A stretch of DNA of 64,000 bases from Croceivirga radicis (lineage in GTDB: Bacteria; Bacteroidota; Bacteroidia; Flavobacteriales; Flavobacteriaceae), in assembly GCF_002072105.2 (NCBI RefSeq), contig NZ_MTBC01000010.1, positions 1 through 64,000 on the forward strand, read 5' to 3'. Positions 9,837 to 19,338 of this stretch are shown one piece after another (within the stretch, counting starts at the first letter, position 1; every line of letters begins with the position of its first letter). A program made the position numbers and the translations under genes. The notes under the pieces are model-generated. The model was given only the letters and a program-made list of their open reading frames with translations. It did no database searches and was not told the DNA's origin.

Positions 9837-12800
9837 TTAAAATTTAGCTCTTACACCTAAAGTAATGGTAGTTGCTGGCGCATAAATTCTTCTTGCTGAG
9901 CTACCGAACTCTCTAATGGAAGGATTGAAACCTTTTCTAGCCGTTTCTATAAACAAATTGTCCCCAGAAACCCAGAAGCTAAGCCCAGTTAAACCAGTAC
10001 TATCCAAGAAACGATCATTGAATGTATAACCAATTCTAGCATTATTTAAGGCTAAATAATCTGTACTAGTTATAAACCTAGAAGATCCGGAAGTACTATT
10101 CACAACCGCATTATCAGACAACAAGGGCACGTTAGTGATATCGCCAGGTTGTTGCCATCTGTTTCTAATGTCTTGGTGGAAGTTGTTACCTGCTGCCCCA
10201 AAACGATCACTCATTAATTCTGCATATTGTGCATCATATGCGTAACCACCTAAACTATAAGTAAACTGAGTTGAGATATCAATGTTTTTAAATATAGTGG
10301 CGTTAATTCTAAACGCACCTCTTACATCAGGAATAAATGATTTATTAATAAACACCTGTGTTCCCTCTGAATATGTTTTGGTCACTGTTTTCTTTATATT
10401 CGCATCTGACACCAATTTTCGATATTCAAATAATGTATTGGTAGTTGAGGCTTCACCGTTAGGTAACTGAGAAAAATCCCCTTCACCTGCGTCCAATACG
10501 CCATTATCATTTCTGTCATCATAATATTGGTACCACATTGGAGCTCCATCAGATGAATCAACACCTGCCCATTCACGTGTATAGAAATCAAAAATAGAAC
10601 GTCCTTCTGCAAATGCGAAGAATCCACTATCCGTGCTTGATTCTGTATCTATAATCTTTTCTACACCTGTAGAAGGATCTATTGGTAACGTAACCATTTC
10701 GTTATTCAATAATTCCCCATTAAATCCAAGGCTCAACTTAAAACTATCATTATTTACAATATTCGCGTTAACATCAAATTCAAAACCAGAATTTAATACT
10801 TCACCATCATTAACCAAGATAGAAGAGAAACCAGCTGAAGGACCTACACGTCTATTAAAAAATAGATTATCCGTATTCTTGCGATAGTAATCCAAGTTTA
10901 CATCTACCTTATTCCATAAAGACATTTCTAAACCAGCCTGGATTTGTCTTGAGGTTTCCCAAGTCAAATCAGGATCACCAGGAACATTTTCAGATAAGGC
11001 TAATCCTCCAACAAAATTTGCATTAAAAATTGTAAATCCATCAAACGTATCTGCACCATCTTGATCACCGGTAGTACCATAACTAGCTTTCGCTTTTAAG
11101 AAGCTAAAGAAGCTATTCTGTAAGAAACTTTCTTCCGACAATACCCAAGCCAGACCAACAGAACCAAAAGTACCCCACTTTTCGTTAACAAAACGAGATG
11201 AACCGTCCGTTCTTAAGGAACCTGTAAGGAAGTATTTATTGGCAAAGTTATAATTTAACTGACCGAAGTAGGATTCAATACCAGAGTTATCTGCATAACC
11301 TGTGGCAGGGCTAGTACTCAAAGAATAATTAGACAGATTATACAACCCAGGCACAATAACATTTTCTTTAAATTGTTGTGATTGACTGAAACCTCTTTCA
11401 AACGTTTCGTGAGCGGCTAAAACCTCCAAGGTATGGTTACCCCAAGATTTGTTGAAACGTAGCAACTGCAAGAAAGTTTCTGAAAATCTAATCCTATCCC
11501 TTACGTTCAAGGTTCCATTTGGGTTTGCCCCAGTACCGTAAACGTTGTTGGACATATTATTCCTTCTTTCAAAAGAGTACTGTCCACCATACTTCATTTC
11601 AAAGTCCAAGTAATCATTTAGCTTAAAGTTAGCGTAAATATTACCATTAACCGCATTGGTAGTTCTACCATCAAAATCATATAAGGCAGAACCTATGGGA
11701 TTCAACAAGTTTGCATTTGGTCTACTCCTTGTAAATCCATTTAAATCACCAGTTGGACTACCGTAATCGTATTGCGCACCACCGTAAACTGGGTCCGGAA
11801 TAAGCTGCCCAGTACCAGGAAATCTTGCAAAAACCGGATAGATAGGTGCCATTTTATCCGCAAATTCGAATAGGTTTTCAGAACCTTCTATCTGACCATT
11901 ATTTGTACTTTCAGACTGGGTGTATCCTAAATTGGCTCCAATTTTCAACCAAGACTTCACGTTTGAATCTACGTTTAAACGTGCAGTATACCTTTTGTAA
12001 TCTGAATTAACAGAGTACCCCCCATCGTTCAAGTAACCAACAGAAGCAAAATAATTTCCTTTTTCCGAGCCACCGCCCATTCTAAGGTTAGCTTCAGTTC
12101 TAATTCCCGTTCCAAATGCCTCATCCGCATAACTTTCAGGATCAAACAAACGCTGAACACCAGGTCTTACAGACCTTGTAGCAGGGTCTATTAAATCTGC
12201 CGCATTATCTACCGCCCACATATTATACCCGGCTCCAATACCATTATCTCCTAACAAGGTATTATTAGCAAATGCAACTGGATCTGCATCACCAGTAACC
12301 ACACCTCTATTGTACAAACCTTCCCAAACTAAACCAATGTATTCTTCAGGAGAAGACAATACTTGATATCTAGGTATAATTTGCTTGTTAACACCTGTTT
12401 TCATGTCAACTTCAATGTAAGCGTTCTCAGCTTTACCACTTTTAGTAGTAATTAAAACCACACCGTTTGCTCCTCTAGATCCATAAATAGCGGTTGCGGT
12501 TGCATCTTTAAGTACGGTAGTACTAGCAATATCTGCAGGGTTAATAGAGTTCAAATCAAAAGTACCCGCAAATGCAACACCATCTACAACATACAATGGG
12601 GCTCTGTTACCGTTTGGCGAACCATAACCCCTAATACGTATAGTACCAACTGTACCTGGCTGACCAGAAGTATTGATTACGGTAACACCAGCAACCTCAC
12701 CCGCTAAGGCTTGAGTAACGTTAGAGAAACTCTTTGCCTCAATATTCTCGGCAGCAACTACAGAAGCGGTACCTGCGTATGCTTTTTTGGTTGTTGTACC

Positions 12801-13130
12801 ATAACCTACGACAACAACTTCTTCTAATGCTTGAGCATCTTGATCCATTTGAACATTGATGGTGCTTGATGCACCAACTGTTCTTTCTTCAGTTTTTTGC
12901 CCCAAGTAGCTAAAACGCAACACTTGACCTTGACTAGCACCTATTGAATAGTTACCATCAAAATCTGTTTGCGTTCCATTGGATGTACCAACAACTACAA
13001 TGGAGACACCAGGCAATGGCAGACCATCTTGGTCCGTTACATTACCTGAAATCGTTTTCTCTTGTGCAAAAGAAAATGAAAAAGTCAACACCAATAAAGG
13101 CGTCAACATCCACGTTAACATTGATTTCAT
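9837..13130 (-). CDS. SusC/RagA family TonB-linked outer-membrane protein
   Basis: A 1097-residue TonB-dependent transporter of the SusC type. A signal peptide (1-22) is followed by a carboxypeptidase-regulatory-like domain (about 25-100, GNVTDQDGLPLPGVSIVVVG), the TonB-box-like EEVVVVGYG, a plug domain (about 115-230) with PLYVVDG and KDATATAIYGSRGANGVVLI, and a beta-barrel to the C-terminus (TLGVRAKF). It imports an oligomeric nutrient handed over by the SusD lipoprotein. First gene of a SusC-SusD-lipoprotein operon ended by the terminator at 7517. A minus-strand TATTTTTG (13186-13193) fits a -7 box but has no clear -33 partner. Confidence 0.95.
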   Translation of the reverse strand: MKSMLTWMLTPLLVLTFSFSFAQEKTISGNVTDQDGLPLPGVSIVVVGTSNGTQTDFDGNYSIGASQGQVLRFSYLGQKTEERTVGASSTINVQMDQDAQALEEVVVVGYGTTTKKAYAGTASVVAAENIEAKSFSNVTQALAGEVAGVTVINTSGQPGTVGTIRIRGYGSPNGNRAPLYVVDGVAFAGTFDLNSINPADIASTTVLKDATATAIYGSRGANGVVLITTKSGKAENAYIEVDMKTGVNKQIIPRYQVLSSPEEYIGLVWEGLYNRGVVTGDADPVAFANNTLLGDNGIGAGYNMWAVDNAADLIDPATRSVRPGVQRLFDPESYADEAFGTGIRTEANLRMGGGSEKGNYFASVGYLNDGGYSVNSDYKRYTARLNVDSNVKSWLKIGANLGYTQSESTNNGQIEGSENLFEFADKMAPIYPVFARFPGTGQLIPDPVYGGAQYDYGSPTGDLNGFTRSRPNANLLNPIGSALYDFDGRTTNAVNGNIYANFKLNDYLDFEMKYGGQYSFERRNNMSNNVYGTGANPNGTLNVRDRIRFSETFLQLLRFNKSWGNHTLEVLAAHETFERGFSQSQQFKENVIVPGLYNLSNYSLSTSPATGYADNSGIESYFGQLNYNFANKYFLTGSLRTDGSSRFVNEKWGTFGSVGLAWVLSEESFLQNSFFSFLKAKASYGTTGDQDGADTFDGFTIFNANFVGGLALSENVPGDPDLTWETSRQIQAGLEMSLWNKVDVNLDYYRKNTDNLFFNRRVGPSAGFSSILVNDGEVLNSGFEFDVNANIVNNDSFKLSLGFNGELLNNEMVTLPIDPSTGVEKIIDTESSTDSGFFAFAEGRSIFDFYTREWAGVDSSDGAPMWYQYYDDRNDNGVLDAGEGDFSQLPNGEASTTNTLFEYRKLVSDANIKKTVTKTYSEGTQVFINKSFIPDVRGAFRINATIFKNIDISTQFTYSLGGYAYDAQYAELMSDRFGAAGNNFHQDIRNRWQQPGDITNVPLLSDNAVVNSTSGSSRFITSTDYLALNNARIGYTFNDRFLDSTGLTGLSFWVSGDNLFIETARKGFNPSIREFGSSARRIYAPATTITLGVRAKF

Positions 13131-13343
13131 TTAAAAAATTTTTGAATTAGTCAGTTCCAAAAATGATAATTAATCGTTAATATTCCAAAAATATCACACA
13201 ATCGAACCCCTATGTTGTTAAAATATGTTCAATTTTTACAATAAAGCATCAATAAAGACGTTTCCAATGCATTTTATTCAACGTTCAGTTTGTTTCTCTA
13301 ATTTCTATTTATGTTTTTTGTTAAATATTGCAGTTGTTAAGAT

Positions 13344-13940
13344 ATGATTAACAGTTTTTATAAGTCCTTTAACGAAGCCGGAACAGACGAGGCAGGAAGA
13401 GGTTGTTTAGCTGGACCCGTCACGGCTGCAGCGATTATACTACCCAAAAGTTTTGAAAATGAAATTCTTAACGATTCAAAACAATTAACAAAAATCCAAA
13501 GAAACCGTTTAAGAGTTATTCTAGAAGAAGAATGTACTGAATATGGTGTAGTACACATTTCCGAGAAAGAAATAGACAAAATTAATATTTTGAATGCCTC
13601 CATCCTAGGCATGCATCGGGCTTTAGATCAATTAAAACAAATACCCGAACACATACTTGTGGACGGCAATAAGTTTAAACCCTACAAACAAATACCACAT
13701 ACCTGCTTTATAAAGGGAGACTCTAGATTCTTATCTATTGCGGCGGCCTCTGTTTTAGCAAAGACCTATAGAGATGATTATATGTTGAAAATACATGAAG
13801 AATTTCCTGTATATAACTGGGCTAAAAACAAAGGTTACCCAACAAGAGAGCATAGAGCAGCAATACTTAAACATGGGCCTTGCAAATACCACCGTAAAAC
13901 TTTTAAGTTATTACCTGAACAACTTAGTTTTGACTTATAA
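13344..13940 (+). CDS. rnhB: Ribonuclease HII
   Basis: A 198-residue enzyme that cuts the RNA strand of RNA-DNA hybrids and single ribonucleotides in DNA. It has the invariant DEAGRG motif (about residues 15-20, two metal-binding acids), 'HILVDG' (third acid, near 107) and [21 protein letters not shown] (about 124-144) with the fourth acid. The length is normal. It diverges from susC and is followed 35 bases later by a large lipoprotein gene, with which it may share a transcript. Cytoplasmic. Confidence 0.97.
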   Translation: MINSFYKSFNEAGTDEAGRGCLAGPVTAAAIILPKSFENEILNDSKQLTKIQRNRLRVILEEECTEYGVVHISEKEIDKINILNASILGMHRALDQLKQIPEHILVDGNKFKPYKQIPHTCFIKGDSRFLSIAAASVLAKTYRDDYMLKIHEEFPVYNWAKNKGYPTREHRAAILKHGPCKYHRKTFKLLPEQLSFDL

Positions 13941-13975
13941 CCAAACCTTTTAACTTTGCTGCAAAAGGCCACTAA

Positions 13976-16432
13976 ATGAACTACAAGTTCCTACTTCCAA
14001 TTCTTCTACTAGTTTTTTCATGTAAACCAAAACCGGTGGTAAAGGAGACCCTACTAGATGTACTACCCCAAGATGCGGCTTTATTTCTAAAAATAAACAA
14101 GCTTGCCAACTTTAGTAGTGAACTTAAAAACAATACGGTTTTACAACAAATTCAAAAAACAAAATACTACGACGATATTCTTGCAAAAACAGCCTATCTA
14201 AATCATATAGCAATTAATGAGGGTGGTGTTTTAGGGTTTTACGAGGTAGGTAAAAATAAATTCGAATTTATTTTTACAACAAAAGCAAACCTGCTTGATG
14301 CTGACCTTGATAAAGTGACCAACAAAAAAATAGAAACCTTAACATATGAAAATAAAGAACTATCCCGTATAACCATTACCAACCAAGTTTTCTATTTGTA
14401 TAAGTTAGAGGATTTATGGGTAGTGGCTTCATCAAAACTGCTTATAGAAAATGTGGTTAGAACCGGAAAGGAAAATAAATTAAATCCTGTTCTTGAAAAA
14501 TTATATAATACCAGTAGCAAAAACACTAGCGCAAGCATTTTCATAAACCTAAAAACAAGTCAAAATATTTTTAAATCCGCATTAAAGGAATCCAAATCTG
14601 CTTCCGTGAAGCATTTTGCAGATTGGCTGGCCATAGAGTTTAACGGTAAACCAGACGAATTGTTTCTTAATGGAATAATACTAGCTAAAGACTCTATAAA
14701 AAACTACACCAGCCTGTTAAGCAACACCACCCCGGTTACAAGTTCATTTACATCTTATACCCCAAAAAACATTGACATTGTAACCGATTATACTTTTAAC
14801 AACTATGAGACTTTCTTGCGAAATCAAAAAATTTATTTGGACGCAAAAGAACCCCTGGATACCGGTATTAAGGGAGTAGAACAGCTAAGTATTTTGCAAC
14901 TTAAATCAGACAAAGCAGTAATGCTCACTACTTTTGACTCGGAAGCCCTATTGGGTTTAATTGAAAGCATAAAAATTGAAGAGAATACTTATCAAGGAAC
15001 TACTTTAATAAAACTGAACAACTCTAATTTTATAAGCAATCGTTTTAATCCTTTAGTAAAAGATTTTGAATCTAATTTTTGCACGGTTTTTGAAAATACA
15101 TATATATTCTCAGAAACGGAATCTGGTCTTCAAACAATTATCGCCAATATTAAAAGTGGCAATACCTTAAGCAATGACCATGCTTATAATACAACCAAAG
15201 ACTTATTGTCCAATGAAAGTAGCATTCAATTCTACGCCACTAAAAATGGACTTTTACGCCTTTCTGAACTACATGGGCTAGATGTTTTAACAGAAAGCAT
15301 TTCCCATTTAGACAATTCTACGGTGCTTGCCGCCCAGGTAACCGCGGATGCTAATTTTTACCATGCCAATCTAGTAATTAAAAAATCTACTATAACAACC
15401 ACAACAACATCTGTAAGTCCACTATTCACTTTAGAACTTAGTAACGATTTAGCCACAAATCCGCAGTTTGTTAAAAATCATAGAAATAATTCATATGAAA
15501 TTGTTGTTCAAGATACAGACAACAACCTATACTTGATTTCTTCTGAAGGAAAAGTGCTTTGGAAAAAGAAGTTAGACGGAAAGATTCAAGGGAAAATTCA
15601 GCAGGTAGATTTATATAAAAACGGAAAGCTACAATTGGCATTTACTACCAATAATCAATTTTTGATTTTAGACCGAAATGGAGAACAGGTATCCAATTTC
15701 AATTTTAAGTTTGAAGGAGGCAACCTAAACCCGTTGGCCGTATTTGATTATGAAAATAATAGAAATTACAGATTCTTAGTTACCCAAGGCACTGCAATTT
15801 ACATGTACAACAGTAGCGCTAGCTTGGTTAAAGGTTTTACCTACACCAAGGCCGAAAGTCCTATTTTACAAGCGCCAAAACATTTTAGGATTGGAAACAA
15901 GGATTATTTGGTGTTTCAATTGGCAAATGGCAGCCTAAAAATTAAACACAGAGCAGGCCAAGATAGAATTAAACTTGAAGAGAAAATTGACTTTTCTAGT
16001 AATGAAGTTTACCTCTACAAAGATAAATTTATTACTACCAATAAAGAAGGGGTACTACACCTTATAGACAGCAAAGGAAAGCTTGCTGCTAGTAATCTTA
16101 AGCTTGGACCTAATCATGGATTGGATGCAACTAGTAAAACCTTAGTATACATGGATGATAACATGCTTAGTATTAGAGGTAAGAAAACAGAATTAGAGCT
16201 TGGCGTCTATGAAAAGCCCAAAATCTTTTATATCGATAACAAATTATATATTTCCGTAACGGACATCCAGAATCAAAAAATTTATTTGTTTGATAGCCAA
16301 TCCAAATCCATTGCCAACTTTCCTGTATATGGCTCCTCTAGCATAGATTTGATAGATATGGACAAAGATGATAAATTAGAGGTGGTAAGCAAAGACCAAG
16401 AAAACTCAATCATAGTGTACAAGCTTAACTAA
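13976..16432 (+). CDS. Large lipoprotein, N-terminal DUF3352-like, C-terminal propeller-like
   Basis: An 818-residue protein with a lipoprotein signal (LLVFSC, Cys16). The first half (about 25-470) begins LLDVLPQDAALFLKINKL, a start seen in DUF3352-like proteins. The second half (about 490-818) holds repeated 'LISSEGKVLWKKKLDGKI', 'FLILDRNGEQV', 'LHLIDSKGKLA' and 'IYLFDSQSKSIANF' strands, the look of a PQQ/WD-type beta-propeller. It is likely periplasmic-facing and membrane-anchored. It follows rnhB by 35 bases. Function unknown; an assembly or scaffold role similar to BamB-type propellers is only a guess. Confidence 0.6.
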   Translation: MNYKFLLPILLLVFSCKPKPVVKETLLDVLPQDAALFLKINKLANFSSELKNNTVLQQIQKTKYYDDILAKTAYLNHIAINEGGVLGFYEVGKNKFEFIFTTKANLLDADLDKVTNKKIETLTYENKELSRITITNQVFYLYKLEDLWVVASSKLLIENVVRTGKENKLNPVLEKLYNTSSKNTSASIFINLKTSQNIFKSALKESKSASVKHFADWLAIEFNGKPDELFLNGIILAKDSIKNYTSLLSNTTPVTSSFTSYTPKNIDIVTDYTFNNYETFLRNQKIYLDAKEPLDTGIKGVEQLSILQLKSDKAVMLTTFDSEALLGLIESIKIEENTYQGTTLIKLNNSNFISNRFNPLVKDFESNFCTVFENTYIFSETESGLQTIIANIKSGNTLSNDHAYNTTKDLLSNESSIQFYATKNGLLRLSELHGLDVLTESISHLDNSTVLAAQVTADANFYHANLVIKKSTITTTTTSVSPLFTLELSNDLATNPQFVKNHRNNSYEIVVQDTDNNLYLISSEGKVLWKKKLDGKIQGKIQQVDLYKNGKLQLAFTTNNQFLILDRNGEQVSNFNFKFEGGNLNPLAVFDYENNRNYRFLVTQGTAIYMYNSSASLVKGFTYTKAESPILQAPKHFRIGNKDYLVFQLANGSLKIKHRAGQDRIKLEEKIDFSSNEVYLYKDKFITTNKEGVLHLIDSKGKLAASNLKLGPNHGLDATSKTLVYMDDNMLSIRGKKTELELGVYEKPKIFYIDNKLYISVTDIQNQKIYLFDSQSKSIANFPVYGSSSIDLIDMDKDDKLEVVSKDQENSIIVYKLN

Positions 16433-16536
16433 CCTTTTATACAGCTAGTAATACCAATTATACAGATTTAGAAACATACTCATTTTCAGTTTACTAATTT
16501 GTGGTAAAACACTTTTAGAACACAAAAATCTTGAAA

Positions 16537-17871
16537 ATGAAATTTCCCTTGAGAACAGTTGGCCTAATGGCGTTCTTATTCCTGTTCACGGCTCCTGTAC
16601 AGAGTCAATTCTTAAAAAAATTAGGTAAAAAGGCTAAAGAAGCTGCAGAACGCACGGTTGAACGCCGTGTTGAACGTGAAACTTCAAAAAAAACAGACCA
16701 AACTTTAGATAGTATTTTGGAGCCCAGCAGTAAAAAACCAGAACCAAAAAGCTTACCCCATCCTCCTAACCAAGATGATGATACGTTAGATACGGATACC
16801 ACTAATGATAATGGCGCTACAAAAAACACAAACAACAACAAGGCAAAAGAAGAACCCAGCTTAGAAGTATACAGCAAATTTGATTTTGTTCCTGGAGATA
16901 CGCCATTGTTCTTTGACGATTTTTCTAACGACTTTATTGGTGACTTTCCTGCAAAATGGAATACAAACGCCGGCGGGGAGGTCGTAAATTTTTCTGACTC
17001 TTCTGAAAAATGGCTTGAACTTAAATCTGGATACAATATATATTTTATTCCAAACTCTCCTAAACTACCAGAAGACTATACTATTGAATTTGATATAAGA
17101 ACGGTTGGTGTGGATAAAAAAACTTCATCACAAGCCTATTTAAGGGTAGACTTGAGTGATGATGATAAATTTAAGGAAGGCCAAAACTTTGTTCAAGGGC
17201 ATATTCCATTGTGCCAGTACACTCCAATTGGTATTACAGCAGAAAATAGGATTAACGGTTCTCGTGAAATTTATAGCACCGTTGAAGCAGATATTCGAGA
17301 CGAAATTCTAAATGTACCGCACATTTCTATTGCCGTTAATAAAGAAAGATTTAGACTTTGGGTAAATGAAACCAAACATATAGACATACCAAAACTAGTA
17401 GCACCAAATGCTGTTTTGAACACGCTAAAATTTCATCTAAATAATTTGAAAGAAGGAAAAGAGCGTGTTTTCCTAACAAATATCAAACTCAATGAAGGTG
17501 GTGTCGACTTAAGAAGAAAACTTATCGCCGAAGGTAAAATCTCTACCAATGGTATTTTATTTGATTCAGGTTCTGCCAACATCAAACCAGAATCTATGGG
17601 TATTATTCGCCAAATCTACCAAGTACTACAGCAAGATTCTTCTATCAAACTTAAAATTGTTGGTCACACAGATGCAGATGGAGATGATACTACAAATCTT
17701 AAATTGAGTGATGCCAGAGCACAATCTGTAAAAAAAGCTTTGACAGATGTATATGGGGTTGCCGCCAATAGACTTACCACAGAAGGTAAAGGTGAACTTG
17801 AACCCATAGCGGACAATACCTCAATAGAAGGAAAGACCCAAAACAGACGTGTAGAATTCATCAAACTATAA
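16537..17871 (+). CDS. OmpA-like protein with N-terminal concanavalin-like region
   Basis: About 444 residues. I use the ATG at 16537; a TTG two codons earlier is possible. Signal peptide ends VQSQ. A charged Arg/Glu-rich stretch and a Pro/Asp/Asn linker (about 25-110) lead to a beta-rich region (about 120-325, FFDDFSNDFIGDFPAKWN) that looks like a LamG/concanavalin-type fold. The C-terminal 110 residues are an OmpA domain: GILFDSGSANIKPESM, VGHTDADGDDTTNLKLSDAR and QNRRVEFIKL, which binds peptidoglycan. Probably a periplasmic or outer-membrane-linked protein tied to the cell wall. The next gene starts 7 bases downstream. Confidence 0.8.
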   Translation: MKFPLRTVGLMAFLFLFTAPVQSQFLKKLGKKAKEAAERTVERRVERETSKKTDQTLDSILEPSSKKPEPKSLPHPPNQDDDTLDTDTTNDNGATKNTNNNKAKEEPSLEVYSKFDFVPGDTPLFFDDFSNDFIGDFPAKWNTNAGGEVVNFSDSSEKWLELKSGYNIYFIPNSPKLPEDYTIEFDIRTVGVDKKTSSQAYLRVDLSDDDKFKEGQNFVQGHIPLCQYTPIGITAENRINGSREIYSTVEADIRDEILNVPHISIAVNKERFRLWVNETKHIDIPKLVAPNAVLNTLKFHLNNLKEGKERVFLTNIKLNEGGVDLRRKLIAEGKISTNGILFDSGSANIKPESMGIIRQIYQVLQQDSSIKLKIVGHTDADGDDTTNLKLSDARAQSVKKALTDVYGVAANRLTTEGKGELEPIADNTSIEGKTQNRRVEFIKL

Positions 17872-17878
17872 AAACATC

Positions 17879-18562
17879 ATGAAAAATCTTATAATCCTGC
17901 TAACTTTAAGTTGTTTTACCTACATGGCCTCCGCGCAATGTAGTAGGTATTATCCGTTAGAAAAAGGAACCACTTTTACTTATGACAACCTCAATAAAAA
18001 AGGTAAATCTGACGGAATTACCCATTACAAAGTAAGCGATGTAAGCACCGCTGGGGGCATTACCACCGCAACCATGGAGGTAAAACTTACAGATGCTAAG
18101 GGAAAAGAGTCTTTTTCCTCAGATTATTCATTTACCTGTGATGGCGATGTGGTACGGATTGACTACCAATCTTTAATGAACACAAAGATGTTAGAACAAT
18201 TCAAAGACATGGAGATGGAAATTACGGGGACAGACGTGGAATTACCCAATAACCTAAACGTAGGACAAGATTTAGCAGACGCGAATGTGGCCGTATCCAT
18301 TAACATGAGTGGCATGAATATGAAAATGAATGTAGATACCGTAAACCGAAAAGTAGAGAAAAAAGAAACCATAACCACTAGTGCAGGCACTTTTGACTGC
18401 TATGTTATCTATAGCGAAATCAAAAGTAAAATGATGATGACCAACCAAACTTTTCCGTCTAGACTGTGGTTGGCAGAAGGTGTAGGATTGGTTAAGCAAG
18501 AAACCTATAATAAAAATGGGAAGCTTATGGGCTCTACCGTGCTTACCAGTTTAGAAATGTAA
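17879..18562 (+). CDS. TapB-family (DUF3108-like) exported protein
   Basis: A 227-residue protein with a signal peptide (ending MASAQC). The mature part begins SRYYPLEKGTTFTYDN and contains TSAGTFDCYVIYSEIKSKM followed by RLWLAEGVGLVKQETYNKNGK, a pattern I know from DUF3108-like/TapB proteins of Bacteroidota. Soluble beta-barrel-like periplasmic protein is inferred. It sits 7 bases after the OmpA-like gene, so they are co-transcribed. A terminator overlaps the facing end of lipB. Confidence 0.65.
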   Translation: MKNLIILLTLSCFTYMASAQCSRYYPLEKGTTFTYDNLNKKGKSDGITHYKVSDVSTAGGITTATMEVKLTDAKGKESFSSDYSFTCDGDVVRIDYQSLMNTKMLEQFKDMEMEITGTDVELPNNLNVGQDLADANVAVSINMSGMNMKMNVDTVNRKVEKKETITTSAGTFDCYVIYSEIKSKMMMTNQTFPSRLWLAEGVGLVKQETYNKNGKLMGSTVLTSLEM

Positions 18563-18584
18563 ATAGACCCAATCAAAAAACGGA

Positions 18585-18617
18585 AGGCCTCGGTATTATA
18601 TCGAGGCTTTTTCTTTT
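18585..18617 (+). terminator. Terminator overlapping the 3' end of lipB
   Basis: Hairpin GCCTCG (18587-18592) / CGAGGC (18602-18607) followed by TTTTTCTTTT. It ends the OmpA/TapB transcript, and its right arm and T tract lie inside the last codons of the convergent lipB. Confidence 0.7.
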
Positions 18618-19312
18618 ATCATTTCTGCCTCAAAAAGCGTTGTGAAATGCTTTAATAATTTTTGCTTCACCTCATCTATGTCCACCTCTTTCTTCCCTAA
18701 CTCTACATTTAAAGAGGTAACGGCCTTGTCTTTAATCCCACAGGGAATCATTAAATCAAAATAGCCTAAATCTGCATTGACGTTCAAAGCGAACCCGTGC
18801 ATGGTTACCCAACGGCTGGCACGTACGCCCATGGCACAAATTTTTCGAGCAAAAGGGGTTCCTACATCTAACCAAACACCCGTTTCACCCTCGGAACGTT
18901 CTGCCTTCAAACCATATTCTGACAGGGTCAAAATGACCATTTCCTCTAAAAAACGTAGGTATTTGTGTATATCGGTGAAGAAATTATCAAGGTCTAAAAT
19001 GGGATAACCCACCACTTGTCCAGGACCGTGATAGGTAATATCTCCACCCCTATTTATTTTATAGAATGTAGCGCCTTTTTCTTCCAGCACTTTATCGTCT
19101 ACCAGAAGATTGGCCATATTTCCACTTTTGCCCAAAGTATACACATGCGGATGCTCTACAAATAGAAAATGGTTTGGAGTTTCTAAACTCGCATCTTCCC
19201 TTCTATTTCTAATCTTTACGTCTACAATATTTTTAAATAACGATTCCTGATAATCCCAAGTTTCTTTGTAATCCTTCTGCCCTAAATCCTCTAAATGCAC
19301 CTTTTTATTCAT
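18596..19312 (-). CDS. lipB: Octanoyltransferase
   Basis: Moves the octanoyl group from acyl carrier protein to lipoyl domains of the 2-oxoacid dehydrogenases and the glycine cleavage H protein. About 238 residues from the ATG at 19312, which I prefer over an ATG 15 bases further out because a promoter-like box lies between them. It carries the family signature RGGDITYHGPGQVVGYPI (about 75-92), the KICAMGVRASRWVTMHG block with the conserved lysine (about 150-166) and PCGI with the catalytic cysteine (near 188). Length is typical. Cytoplasmic. Confidence 0.96.
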   Translation of the reverse strand: MNKKVHLEDLGQKDYKETWDYQESLFKNIVDVKIRNRREDASLETPNHFLFVEHPHVYTLGKSGNMANLLVDDKVLEEKGATFYKINRGGDITYHGPGQVVGYPILDLDNFFTDIHKYLRFLEEMVILTLSEYGLKAERSEGETGVWLDVGTPFARKICAMGVRASRWVTMHGFALNVNADLGYFDLMIPCGIKDKAVTSLNVELGKKEVDIDEVKQKLLKHFTTLFEAEMIKEKASI

Positions 19313-19316
19313 ATAG

Positions 19317-19324
19317 CAAAGATA
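19317..19324 (-). promoter_or_regulatory. -7 box (TATCTTTG) directly before lipB
   Basis: Exact TAnnTTTG match on the minus strand, 4 bases before the ATG at 19312. If used, the transcript would have almost no leader. Confidence 0.4.
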
Positions 19325-19338
19325 CAAAATAGGGCAAT

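Noticed and set aside
13186-13193. TATTTTTG on the minus strand as the susC -7 box
   Set aside because: Matches the consensus but is A/T-rich enough to occur by chance, and no -33 element is at the right distance; not listed as a separate feature.
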